Part shown: in pieces, positions 16,330-24,880 of the stretch
Layout of the letters: each line of letters begins with the position of its first letter
Numbering within the stretch: position 1 is the stretch's first letter
Program-made: the position numbers and the translations under genes
NCBI RefSeq assembly: GCF_017811755.1
Contig: NZ_JADDJF010000017.1
Coordinates: forward strand, 1-64,000
Direction of reading: 5' to 3'
Length of the DNA stretch: 64,000 nt
Origin: Pararhodobacter sp. SW119
GTDB taxonomy: Bacteria > Pseudomonadota > Alphaproteobacteria > Rhodobacterales > Rhodobacteraceae
Notes under the pieces: generated by a model
What the model saw: only the letters and a program-made list of their open reading frames with translations
Database searches by the model: none
Told to the model about the DNA's origin: nothing

Positions 16330-17610
16330 ATGCGCCGGGTCCTCTTCGCACTCGCCTTGGTCGCGGCAGGCGCCGGAGCGCTGGCTGTGGGCCTGCCCGT
16401 CCTGGTCGGTCCCGGCTGGAGCGACGAGGACCTCGCGCTGGTCCGCTCGCTTTCGCTCGACGCGCTGCCGCGAACTCCGGCCGACCCCTCGAACCGTGTC
16501 GCGGACGATCCCCGCGCCGCGGAGCTGGGCCGGGGGCTGTTTTTCGATACCCGCTTCAGTTCGACCGGCGACGTCGCCTGCGCAACCTGCCACCTGCCGG
16601 AGCGGCAGTTCCAGGACGATCTCCCGCTCGCGCGAGGCGTCGGTCGGACCGACCGAAGGACCATGCCTATCGCTGGCATGGCGCACAGCCCGTTCCTGTT
16701 CTGGGACGGGCGCAAGGACAGCCTTTGGGCACAAGCACTTGGCCCTCTGGAAAGCCCGGTTGAACACGGTGGTGACCGGACCCGATATGCTCATCTCGTG
16801 GCGGAGCACTATGCCGAGCACTACGAGGCGATCTTCGGACCGCTTCCTGACCTGGATCTGCTTCCGGCACATGCCGGACCGGTCGCGGAGCCGACCGCCA
16901 CGGCGGCCTGGGACGGCATGTCCGAGGCGGATCGCGAGGCTGTCAACGTCGTATTCGCCAACATTGGCAAGGCCATCGCCGCCTTCGAGCGGACGATCGA
17001 TCCGCCCGAGACACGCTTCGATGCCTGGGTGGGTTCGCCAGAGTTCCCTGAACCCGGCCTTCTGACCGAGCACGAGGTGGCGGGACTTCGGCTCTTCATA
17101 GGCGAAGGCCAGTGCATCAACTGCCACAACGGTCCTCTTCTGACTGACAACCACTTCCACAACACCGGTATTCCGGCTGCCCCGGATTTGCCGGAGGACC
17201 GAGGACGTGAGGCCGGGGCGCGGCTCGTCCGCGAGGATCCGTTCAACTGCCTCGGACCCTACAGCGACGCAGACCCCAGCGAGTGCACCGAGCTAAGGTT
17301 CATGGCGCCGGCGAGCCACGAGATGCTGCGAGCGTTCAAGACGCCGTCCCTCCGGGGCGTCGCGGGTCGCCCACCCTACATGCACGCCGGGCAGATCGGG
17401 ACGCTGGCGGATGTGATCGGCCACTACGCTGCAGCGCCCCACGCTCCGGAGGGGCACAGCGAACTCCGGCCCGTCGACCTTAACGAAGCTGAGCGCGCGC
17501 AGCTCGAGGCGTTTCTGCGAGCGCTCGACGAGCCCACGGGTGTGCAAACCGAACTTCGCCAAGTCACTCGCACAAGGGCGGAACAAGCTCCGAGCCCCAT
17601 TGATCCGTAA
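16330..17610 (+). CDS. Di-haem cytochrome c peroxidase / MauG-like protein
   Basis: A 426-residue periplasmic protein with an N-terminal hydrophobic signal or anchor and two c-type haem sites, CATCH (residues 84-88) and CINCH (262-266). The arrangement 'FDTRFSSTGDVACATCH' and a second domain after 'GLRLFIGEGQCINCH' is that of bacterial di-haem peroxidases and MauG. 'RDPTR'-like peroxidase detail cannot be assigned by eye, so the choice between H2O2 peroxidase and MauG-like oxidase is open. The preceding FixH-like gene could be a metal or haem partner. Confidence 0.88.
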   Translation: MRRVLFALALVAAGAGALAVGLPVLVGPGWSDEDLALVRSLSLDALPRTPADPSNRVADDPRAAELGRGLFFDTRFSSTGDVACATCHLPERQFQDDLPLARGVGRTDRRTMPIAGMAHSPFLFWDGRKDSLWAQALGPLESPVEHGGDRTRYAHLVAEHYAEHYEAIFGPLPDLDLLPAHAGPVAEPTATAAWDGMSEADREAVNVVFANIGKAIAAFERTIDPPETRFDAWVGSPEFPEPGLLTEHEVAGLRLFIGEGQCINCHNGPLLTDNHFHNTGIPAAPDLPEDRGREAGARLVREDPFNCLGPYSDADPSECTELRFMAPASHEMLRAFKTPSLRGVAGRPPYMHAGQIGTLADVIGHYAAAPHAPEGHSELRPVDLNEAERAQLEAFLRALDEPTGVQTELRQVTRTRAEQAPSPIDP

Positions 17611-17714
17611 GCGAAAAGGACATGATCGAGTGCAGTCACACCGACATGACGAGTGTGAGCAGTTCGGCGTCATCGATGGAGAACCCGCTTGACGACAAAG
17701 TCTGAGCCAAAACA

Positions 17715-18020
17715 ATGTCCTTCTACGACCGACACATCGCCCCCCGCCTGATCGACTGGTCCTGCGGTGGCGATCTCGTCACCCCAGAAACGGCAGCGCA
17801 TCGTTCCGCATGCCGAAGGCCGCGCGTTGAAAATCGGCGCGGGCTCGGGGCTGAACCTCGCCCGTTACGACGCCAGCCGTGTCACGCATCTGTGGACGCT
17901 CGAACCCGACGCCGCCATGCGGCGCCGAGAGAAGCCTGCGCCCCCGTCGCACCTGACTGGCTTGACGCCTCCGCGGCGGCCATTCCGCTGGAGACCGAAT
18001 CCGTGGATACGCTGGTCGAA
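17715..18020 (+). pseudogene. SAM-dependent methyltransferase remnant with frameshifts
   Basis: The plus strand reads MSFYDRHIAPRLIDWSCGG in one frame, then QRIVPHAEGRALKIGAGSG and LNLARYDASRVTHLWTLEP in the next, then PDWLDASAAAIPLETESVDTLV back in the first. Together these are the N-terminal ~100 residues of a class I methyltransferase (motif I GAGSG) in two or more frames. The remainder is replaced by an HsdR fragment. It cannot be functional. Confidence 0.7.
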
Positions 18021-19361
18021 ACTCTCGGGTTCACAAAGGTCGCAGAGTGCGGTGTCGAGGCGCTCGGCATCGGCGAGGATGGACCGAAGCGGCTGCAGTT
18101 CCTGCACCGACTGCAGGGCGAGATTGCTAAGCGCGGTGTTATCGACGTGTTGCGCAACGGCGCGAAGCACGGCCCCGGCTCGGTGGAGCTGTTCTTCGGC
18201 ACACCGACCCCGGGTAACGCCAAGGCCGAGGCGTTGTCCGCCGCAAATATCTTCAGCGTCACCCGCCAGCTGCACTATTCAAAGGACGCCACAAAGCTGT
18301 CGCTCGACGTGGCCGTCTTCATCAACGGCTTGCCTATCGCCACCTTCGAGCTGAAGAACAGCCTGACCAAGCAGACGGTCGAGGACGCGATCGAGCAGTA
18401 CAAGCGCGATCGTGATCCGAAAGAGCTGCTGTTCCAGTTCGGCCGCTGCGTCGTTCATTTCGCCGTGGACGACCACGAGGTGCGGATGTGCACCCACCTG
18501 AAGGGCAAGGCGTCCTGGTTCCTGCCGTTCAACAAGGGCTGGAACGACGGCGCGGGGAACCCGCCGAACCCCCACGGGCTGAAGACGGACTACCTGTGGA
18601 AGGAGTACCTAACGAAGCGGAACCTCACCGACATCCTTGAGAACTATGCGCAGGTGGTCGAGGAGGTCGACGAGCGCGGCAAGAGGAAGCCGCTGAAGCA
18701 GGTCTTTCCCCGCTTTCACCAGCTTGACGTGGTGCGCAAGCTGTTGGCCGATGCCGAAGCCGTAGGGGCCGGAAAGAGATACCTGATCCAGCACTCAGCC
18801 GGTTCGGGCAAGAGCAACTCGATTGCCTGGCTCGCTCATCAGCTGATCGGCTTGGATACTGCCGGAAAGACGACCTTCGACTCCGTTATCGTGGTCACCG
18901 ATCGGCGCGTTCTGGACAAACAGATCCGCGACACGATCAAGCAGTTCGCGCAGGTGTCATCTGTCGTGGGCCACGCCGAAAAGTCTGGCGACCTGCGCGC
19001 CTTCCTGAAGGCCGGTAAGAAGATCATCATCACGACGGTCCAGAAGTTCCCCTTCATCCTTGATGAGATTGGCGACGAGCACCGTGGGCGGACCTTCGCG
19101 ATCATCATCGACGAGGCCCATTCCAGCCAGGGTGCAGAGGAGTTGCCCGCAAAAGTCTCAGCCGACAGGGCATATCAGAATGCCATGAAGAACTCGGACA
19201 AACAGAACGCCCGAATCGAGCACGACAAGGCGCTTGAACGCGCAGTGATCGAGCTGCTCTCCGACCATACCGAGTTGTTCAAGCAGTTCTCCGACAATCC
19301 GTCGTTCAAGAAATGGCTGTCCGAAACGATCTTCACAGCGACATACGCCGACGCATCGTAA
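18021..19361 (+). pseudogene. hsdR: Type I restriction enzyme R subunit (HsdR), internal and end deletions
   Basis: This is fused in frame to the methyltransferase remnant. It retains the N-terminal nuclease region ('FSVTRQLHYSKDATKLSLDVAVFINGLPIATFELKN', with the D...ExK pattern), Walker A as HSAGSGKSNS, and the DEAH box as IIIDEAHSSQGAEE. Just after that box the sequence jumps to the C-terminal HsdR region ('RAVIELLSDHTELFKQFSDNPSFKKWL') and ends. The natural start, most helicase motifs and the true C-terminus are missing, from a normal ~1000 residues. No hsdM or hsdS is present. Confidence 0.8.
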
Positions 19362-19737
19362 TTGCGAGACCGGAAAAGTTCGACGTGGGGGGCGACAGGA
19401 AGCGAAGGGAACTGGGATCGGAGTCCGCGCCGGCACAAAATGAAACCGTTCATAGTCAGATGATTACAGGCTATTCACCAAAACGGCGCAGTCAACAGGT
19501 GCGGAGAATAACGGCCCGTAGAGACCGCTTCCGGCCCTCCTAGCGCTAGGCAAGGTGAATAGCCCGTCCCGCATAACCCTCGAAAACAACGGAAAAATCC
19601 GGCCGCAGCCGGATGGGAAGAACGATTTCGCGAGGGCAAGTGGCGGAGGGGATGGGCCTGATTTCCAACCTTCTCCACCTTGGAAAGCTCCTCGCAGAGC
19701 GACGCGAAGGAGACCTTTAATACGTAAAATCAACACT
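19362..19737. other. Intergenic stretch with a minus-strand terminator
   Basis: No gene is seen. It separates the HsdR relic from the toxin-antitoxin pair and contains the terminator at 19593-19614. It could hold the left boundary of the defence island, but no repeat was identified. Confidence 0.4.
19593..19614 (-). terminator. Rho-independent terminator behind parDE
   Basis: ATCCGGC and GCCGGAT form a perfect 7-bp stem around a 4-nt loop; on the minus strand the stem is followed by TTTTTCC. It lies 124 bases past the parE stop and would end that transcript. Confidence 0.75.
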
Positions 19738-20046
19738 TTATTCGAAGTCTTCCTTGAGGCGCTCGATCTGATGCATCCGCTCGTGCAAGATGGTGACGAT
19801 CCCGATGTCGCCATTGGCAAGGCGTTTCCAGTACACGAAATGTCGCTCGTAGCGGAAGAAGTAGCCTTCCACCCCGAACTCGGCCGGCACGGGCCTCGAC
19901 ATCACACCGCGTCTTTCAATCCGCTCGAACGCGGAGAAGAGGCCGGTGACGTAGGTTTCAGCCTGCGCCTCGCCCCACCGGTCGCGGGTGTAGCGGTAGA
20001 TCTCGTCGAGACGGACCGAGGCCGCCTCCTGGACCCGGATCGCCAT
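19738..20046 (-). CDS. parE: RelE/ParE family toxin
   Basis: A 102-residue toxin of the ParE branch: 'EAASVRLDEIYRYTRDRWGEAQAETYVTGLFSAFERI' forms the N-terminal helices and 'YFFRYERHFVYWKRL...IGIVTILHERMHQ' the C-terminal strands with conserved Arg/His. ParE toxins poison DNA gyrase and relatives cleave mRNA; which applies here is not shown. It starts four bases after the antitoxin stop and shares its transcript, ended by the terminator at 19593-19614. Confidence 0.9.
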   Translation of the reverse strand: MAIRVQEAASVRLDEIYRYTRDRWGEAQAETYVTGLFSAFERIERRGVMSRPVPAEFGVEGYFFRYERHFVYWKRLANGDIGIVTILHERMHQIERLKEDFE

Positions 20047-20050
20047 GGGC

Positions 20051-20311
20051 TCAGGCCCGGTTCCGGGAGATCACCTCGGCGGCGGTCAGGGGCTTGTAGC
20101 TTTCCTCGGGCGCGGCGAAGGCATGGTTCAGTTCGGCTTTCAGACGATCGAAAGCTTCGCGCTCGGCGCGTTCCTTGTCGCGGCGGATGAGATCGCGGAT
20201 GTATTCGCTTACGTTCTCGTAAGCGCCGCCTTCGCCGACATTGGTCGCAACGAACTCGCTCAGGGTACCGCTGACGCGGACGGTCATGGTCGTTGTGCGG
20301 GACATGGGCAC
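20051..20311 (-). CDS. parD: ParD/CopG-type antitoxin
   Basis: An 86-residue antitoxin with an N-terminal ribbon-helix-helix (TTTMTVRVSGTLSEFVA then YENVSEYIRDLIRRD) and a charged C-terminal tail that would wrap the toxin. The first gene of the pair is the antitoxin, as usual; the RHH domain should bind and autoregulate the promoter just right of 20311. GAGGAGGTGCGTGCCC precedes the start. Confidence 0.9.
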   Translation of the reverse strand: MPMSRTTTMTVRVSGTLSEFVATNVGEGGAYENVSEYIRDLIRRDKERAEREAFDRLKAELNHAFAAPEESYKPLTAAEVISRNRA

Positions 20312-20402
20312 GCACCTCCTCTCGGCTCCGTTGTCTTCAAGATAACCAAAAAGGAAGACAGATCAAGCCGTGCGCTACGCTATCGCTCCCGGTTTCTGGC
20401 CT

Positions 20403-20708
20403 TCAATCGCCTTCGTCCTCCACCACATGGCGGCCCGCAAGCGCGAGAAGCATGAACAGCACCGCATCGGAGTGCCGCGCCAGCGCGATGAGATGATCGC
20501 CGCTGGGTCCCCGTTCGCCCGCGAGCCAGTATTTCACGGTGCGCTCGCTGGCACCCGTCCACCGCATCGCCATCTTGATCGCACGACTGGTTGAACCGAG
20601 TTCCTCGTGCAACGCCATCGCCATGGCTTTCCGGTAGTCAATCGGCTTGTCGATCAGGTGCACAAATGTGCCCATCTTCGGCACAACTGTGCCCATCTTG
20701 ATCCGCAT
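20403..20708 (-). CDS. Small HTH-like DNA-binding protein
   Basis: A 101-residue protein whose core 'ELGSTSRAIKMAMRWTGASERTVKYWLAGERGPSGDHLIALARHS' reads as a helix-turn-helix of the phage regulator type. GAGAGGAAC lies before the ATG at 20708; internal ATGs at 20696 and 20675 are alternatives. Such proteins accompany integrases and recombinases on mobile elements and may be regulators. It is divergent from the serine recombinase, 315 bases away. Confidence 0.6.
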   Translation of the reverse strand: MRIKMGTVVPKMGTFVHLIDKPIDYRKAMAMALHEELGSTSRAIKMAMRWTGASERTVKYWLAGERGPSGDHLIALARHSDAVLFMLLALAGRHVVEDEGD

Positions 20709-21023
20709 CTTCTCGTTCCTCTCCGTTAAACATCTGGAGAGCCATGAAAACGGGAGAATCTCTTTTGCGCCCGAGACGACCCTTCGGGGTCGCCTGGCTA
20801 ATCACTTTGTTATTGGACGGTGACGGCAATGCTTCGAAAATCAGCGCATCACGCGCGCACCCGGGATCTGCGGTTACAGTTGTTGAATTGCAGGACTGGA
20901 AAAGACTTGCCCTTTTCAGGAAACGACTTTCCGGGCGCGCCACTGTCTTCTGCGCACACCGATTGTGCCGAGCACACCGAGCAACTGCATCAGCGTCTTG
21001 GGTGGTGAAGAGGAGAAGCGCGT
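20709..21023. promoter_or_regulatory. Divergent gap between HTH gene and serine recombinase
   Basis: No gene is seen. A perfect 6-bp hairpin closed by a stable TTCG tetraloop (CGACCC/GGGTCG) lies at 20777-20792. The gap should carry divergent promoters, and large serine recombinases often have their attachment site near the gene start. Confidence 0.4.
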
Positions 21024-22595
21024 GTGAGAGGCGGCCGGGCAAACAAAGAAGACGGTGGCGCGACGGCTGAACAGGACGTCCCGGCCGTCGCCTATGTCCG
21101 GATGTCGACCGATCACCAGAAATACTCGACCGAGAACCAGCTGGACGTCATCCGCAGCTATGCCGCCGCCCGCGGCCTGCAGATCCTGCGCGTATTCGAG
21201 GATTCAGGGCGTTCCGGGCTGCGGCTCGACGGCCGGGAGGCGCTACAGAACTTGATGGCCGAGGTCCAATCCGGCCTGGCCGATTTCAAGGCGATCCTCG
21301 TCTATGACGTCAGCCGCTGGGGGCGGTTTCAGGATGCCGACGAGGGCGCGTATCACGAACACGTCTGCTCCCGCGCCGGGATCCGGGTCCACTACTGCGG
21401 CGAACAGTTCGAGAATGACGGCAGCATCGGCTCGAACCTTCTGAAGACCGTCAAGCGGGTGATGGCCGGTGAATACAGCCGGGAGCTGTCGGTCAAGGTC
21501 TTCGCCGGGCAATGCCGACTCGTCGAGATGGGCTATCGCCAAGGCGGCGCGGCCGGCTACGGGCTGCGGCGGGCGCTGATCGACGAGCAAGGCCATCCGA
21601 AGGGAGAACTGTCTCGCGGCGAGCAGAAGAGCCTGCAGACCGACCGCGTGATCCTGGTGCCCGGCCCCGAGGAGGAGCAGCGTGTCGTTCAGCGCATGTA
21701 CGAGATGTTCGTCAACGAGGGGCGCCCGGAGCGCGAGATCGCGGATGTTTTGAACGCCGAAGGACACCGCACCGATCTCGACCGACCTTGGACCCGCGCG
21801 ACCGTCCATCAGGTGCTGACCAACGAAAAATACATCGGGAACAATGTCTTCGCGAAGGTGTCCTTCAAGCTGAAGCAGCGCCGCGTAGTGAACCCGCGCG
21901 AGATGTGGATCCGAGCTGAGGGCGCCTATCCCGCCATCGTCGAGCAGGCGCTGTTCCTGCGCGCCCGTGAGATCGTGGATGCCCGCAGCCGCCATTTCTC
22001 CAACGAAGAACTGCTCGACGCCCTGCGCGCGATCCTCGAGCGGCAGGGCATGCTGTCGGGGCTGATCATCGACGAGGAGGACAATCTTCCGTCCTCCAGC
22101 GCCTATCGTAGCCGCTTCGGCAGCCTGCTGCGCGCCTACCGGTTGATCGGCTATGAGCCGGACCGGGACTACAGCTACATCGAGATCAATCGCGCTCTGC
22201 GGCAAGCCCACCCGCAGGTGGTGGCCGAGATCATCTCCGGAGTCACGCGCCACGGCGGGTGGGCCGCGCAGGACGCGGCGACAGAACTGGTTCGTGTCAA
22301 CGACGAGTTCACCCTGTCCATCGTTCTCGCCCGCTGCACGGCGACAGCGGCCGGGTCGCTGCGCTGGCGCATCCGTCTCGACACCGGCCTCGTACCCGAC
22401 ATCACCATCGCCGTGCGCATGGACGAGGTGAACGAGGCGCCGCGCGACTACTACGTGCTGCCCAGCATCGACATGACCATTCGAAAACTGAAGTTCGCCG
22501 AGCAGAACGGCCTCGCGCTCGATGCGTACCGCTTCGACACGCTGGATTACTTCTACGCGCTCGCCTCGCGGGCCAGGATCGCGGAGGTGGCATGA
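21024..22595 (+). CDS. Large serine recombinase
   Basis: A 523-residue site-specific recombinase. The catalytic domain opens with 'AYVRMSTDHQKYSTENQ', where Ser is the nucleophile, and continues 'VFEDSGRSGLRLDGREALQNLM' and 'VYDVSRWGRF' with the catalytic Arg pair. A Recombinase (DNA-binding) domain follows, with 'GYRQGGAAGYGLRR' and 'DRPWTRATVHQVLTNEKYIGNNVF'. The C-terminal ~170 residues are a less common extension. The GTG start at 21024 has GAGGAG upstream. The stop overlaps the next gene by ATGA, coupling it to two ParB/RepB-like genes. It probably mobilises the island. Confidence 0.9.
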   Translation: MRGGRANKEDGGATAEQDVPAVAYVRMSTDHQKYSTENQLDVIRSYAAARGLQILRVFEDSGRSGLRLDGREALQNLMAEVQSGLADFKAILVYDVSRWGRFQDADEGAYHEHVCSRAGIRVHYCGEQFENDGSIGSNLLKTVKRVMAGEYSRELSVKVFAGQCRLVEMGYRQGGAAGYGLRRALIDEQGHPKGELSRGEQKSLQTDRVILVPGPEEEQRVVQRMYEMFVNEGRPEREIADVLNAEGHRTDLDRPWTRATVHQVLTNEKYIGNNVFAKVSFKLKQRRVVNPREMWIRAEGAYPAIVEQALFLRAREIVDARSRHFSNEELLDALRAILERQGMLSGLIIDEEDNLPSSSAYRSRFGSLLRAYRLIGYEPDRDYSYIEINRALRQAHPQVVAEIISGVTRHGGWAAQDAATELVRVNDEFTLSIVLARCTATAAGSLRWRIRLDTGLVPDITIAVRMDEVNEAPRDYYVLPSIDMTIRKLKFAEQNGLALDAYRFDTLDYFYALASRARIAEVA

Positions 22596-23503
22596 TGCCC
22601 GACGACATGGAACCGACCAGCCAGAAGCAGGTGACCCTGATCCCGACCGACAGGGTTCGGGTCCTCAATCCCCGCGTCCGCAACCGGCGGACCTTCGAGG
22701 CGATGGTGGAGAACATCGCCCGCATCGGCCTGAAGCGCCCGATCACCGTTGCCCCGCGTGCCGGGACCGACCCGCAGGAATACGACCTGGTCTGTGGTCA
22801 GGGCCGTCTCGAGGCATTCATCGAGCTCAAGCAGGACCGCATCCCCGCCATCGTGATCGAGGCCGACGAGAGCGACTGCCTCGTCATGAGCCTCGTCGAG
22901 AACTGCGCGCGGCGGCAGCACAACCCCATCGACCTGATGCGCGAGATCGGCATGCTCCGCCAGCGCGGCTATAACGACCGCCAGATCGGTGAGAAGATCG
23001 GCCTGTCCACCGAATACGTGACCATGATCGCAGGGCTGCTGGAAAAGGGCGAGGAACGTCTGGTCGCGGCCGTAGAGACCGGAGTTCTGCCCCTGAACCT
23101 CGCCATCCAGATCTCCAAGACAGATGCGAAGGGCGCGCAGAAGGCGCTGATGGACGCCTACACGCAGAACAAGCTGCGCGGTCGAAAGCTGGCGCTCGTG
23201 CGCCGCCTGATCCAGCAGCGCGAACTCCGCGGCCCGCAGATCCAGACCAACCCGCTCGGACGCCGGATTGCGAAACGCGCGCTGACCAGTGAAGGCCTCG
23301 TGCGGGCCTATCAGCAGGAAGCCACGCGCCAGAAACTGCTGATCAAGAAGGCTGAACTGACCCAAGGACGACTGATGTTCGTGCGCGAGGCATTCCGCAA
23401 GCTCTGCGCGGACGAGCACTTCCTGACGTTGCTCAGGGCCGAGGGGCTTGAGACGATGCCCGCCGATCTCGCACGGTCGGTAACCGAAGGTGCCCCGGCA
23501 TGA
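22592..23503 (+). CDS. ParB/RepB-like partition protein 1
   Basis: A 303-residue protein with a ParB N-terminal domain: 'IPTDRVRVLNPRVRNRRTFEAMVENIARIGLKRPITV', the box 'YDLVCGQGRLEAF' (in the GxRR position), and 'SLVENCARRQHNPIDLMREI' leading to an HTH 'YNDRQIGEKIGLSTEYVTMI'. The C-terminal half is helical and basic. It starts with ATGATG overlapping the recombinase stop and ends overlapping the next gene by ATGA. No ParA ATPase is nearby, so a role in the recombination reaction or excised-circle maintenance is more likely than chromosome segregation. Confidence 0.82.
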   Translation: MMPDDMEPTSQKQVTLIPTDRVRVLNPRVRNRRTFEAMVENIARIGLKRPITVAPRAGTDPQEYDLVCGQGRLEAFIELKQDRIPAIVIEADESDCLVMSLVENCARRQHNPIDLMREIGMLRQRGYNDRQIGEKIGLSTEYVTMIAGLLEKGEERLVAAVETGVLPLNLAIQISKTDAKGAQKALMDAYTQNKLRGRKLALVRRLIQQRELRGPQIQTNPLGRRIAKRALTSEGLVRAYQQEATRQKLLIKKAELTQGRLMFVREAFRKLCADEHFLTLLRAEGLETMPADLARSVTEGAPA

Positions 23504-24417
23504 AACGCGAGGCCAAGGAGACCCCGCAAAGCGTCAATCACGGGTTCGAGGACGACTGCGTAACCCTCCCCATCGACGCGATCCTGCCGTTGCGCGCCCT
23601 TGGCAAGAGCGCGAAATCCAGCCGGAAATATCGGCAGATCGTGGCCTCCATCGCCCAGATCGGGATTGTCGAGCCGCCCGTCGTGGTACGGAACCCCGAC
23701 AAGTCTGCCACCTGGTTGCTGCTCGACGGCCACCTGCGGATCGAGGCGCTGAAGGACGCAGGCGCGAGCGAGGTGGAATGCTTGGTCTCCACGGACGATG
23801 AGGCCTTCACCTACAACCGCCAGGTCAGCCGTCTCGCGCCGATCCAGGAGCACAAGATGATCCGCAAGGCGATCGAGCGCGGCGTGCCGGAGGAAAAGAT
23901 CGCGCTCGCGCTCGATCTCAACATGAGCAGCATCCGGCGCAAGGCCCGCCTGCTCGATGGCATCTGCGAGGAAGCAGTCGCGATTCTGAAGGACAAGCCC
24001 TGCACCAATGCTGTGTTCGACACACTGCGCAAGATGAAGACCATGCGCCAGATCGAGGCGGCCGAGTTGCTGGTCAACGCGAACAACTATTCCGTCGCCT
24101 ACGTAAACGCGATCCTCGCCGGAACGCCTCAGGCGCAGTTGGTCGAGGCCTCAAAGCCGAAGAATATCAAGGGCATAACGCCCGAGGCGATGGCGCGGAT
24201 GGAGCAGGAACTGGCTCGCCTGCAGGAAGGGATCGCTTCCATCCAGGACACCTATGGCCAGGACCATCTGCACCTGACCGTGATCAAGGGCTACGTCGGC
24301 AAGCTGCTCGGGAATGCTCGGGTCGTGCGCTACCTGGCGCAGAACCATCCCGAGTTCCTCGGCGAGTTCCAGACAATCACCGAGATCACGCCGACCGAGG
24401 CCGCCAACGCCGAGTAG
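23500..24417 (+). CDS. ParB/RepB-like partition protein 2 (RepB C-terminal type)
   Basis: A 305-residue protein. The N-terminal domain has 'PIDAILPLRALGKSAKSSRKYRQIVASIAQIGIVEPPVV' and the box 'LLDGHLRIEALKDAG'; then 'LAPIQEHKMIRKAIERGVPEEKIALALDLN' forms the HTH. The C-terminal part resembles the plasmid RepB C-terminal domain ('MRQIEAAELLVNANNYSVAYVNAILAGTP'). It is the third gene of the recombinase operon, by ATGA overlap. Together with the previous gene it gives a paralogous ParB pair. Confidence 0.85.
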   Translation: MKREAKETPQSVNHGFEDDCVTLPIDAILPLRALGKSAKSSRKYRQIVASIAQIGIVEPPVVVRNPDKSATWLLLDGHLRIEALKDAGASEVECLVSTDDEAFTYNRQVSRLAPIQEHKMIRKAIERGVPEEKIALALDLNMSSIRRKARLLDGICEEAVAILKDKPCTNAVFDTLRKMKTMRQIEAAELLVNANNYSVAYVNAILAGTPQAQLVEASKPKNIKGITPEAMARMEQELARLQEGIASIQDTYGQDHLHLTVIKGYVGKLLGNARVVRYLAQNHPEFLGEFQTITEITPTEAANAE

Positions 24418-24880
24418 CCGTTCTCGGCGAATGAAGGGGACCCGGACCCGATAAGCGCGGGGACCGCGGGAGACGCCGGACTGTGGGCCGGATCGAGCGC
24501 GGCGGTGGGGATGGCGGCGAACCCGCTCGGAGCCCACCAGGCTGGCTCGAGTTTTCGCCAGCTGCGCGGCCGCGCCTGCGGCTGCGTCTCATTCGGGGCG
24601 TGTCGGAGGTCGGGCTACTCCGGCACGCCCTTCCGAAGCGAGAGCGTCATCCACCCACTGCAGCAAGAAGGTGTCAACCGTCATCGCCGCATCGCCCTAA
24701 CAACGACGATGCCGCGAACTCATCATCGCCAGTCGAGAAACGTGTAGACGCCTCGTGATGGCTCGCGCTCGCGGTAAGACCCCTCAGTTCCACCATCGAG
24801 ATGGTGCCAAGCTTTGATCTTGAATCCTGAACTAAGCCTAGTAGCATGAACCCAATGTTTTCTGGAACTTAGAAGTTGTA
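24418..24880. other. Gap between recombinase operon and defence operon
   Basis: No gene is seen in 463 bases. It holds the long hairpin at 24596-24630 and then an A/T-richer stretch (about 24790-24880) that should carry the promoter of the three-gene operon. No clear -35/-10 pair was assigned. Confidence 0.45.
24596..24630. terminator. Long GC hairpin, possible terminator or recombination site
   Basis: GGGCGTGTCGGAG pairs with CTCCGGCACGCCC around a 9-nt loop: 13 bp with one G-T pair. There is no T-run on either strand, so a rho-independent terminator is only possible. Its place between the recombinase operon and the defence operon also fits a recombinase recognition site. Confidence 0.4.

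Noticed and set aside
22592-24417. Calling the ParB/RepB pair a plasmid replication-partition (repABC) locus
   Set aside because: There is no RepA/ParA ATPase and no RepC initiator, and both genes are coupled to a recombinase.
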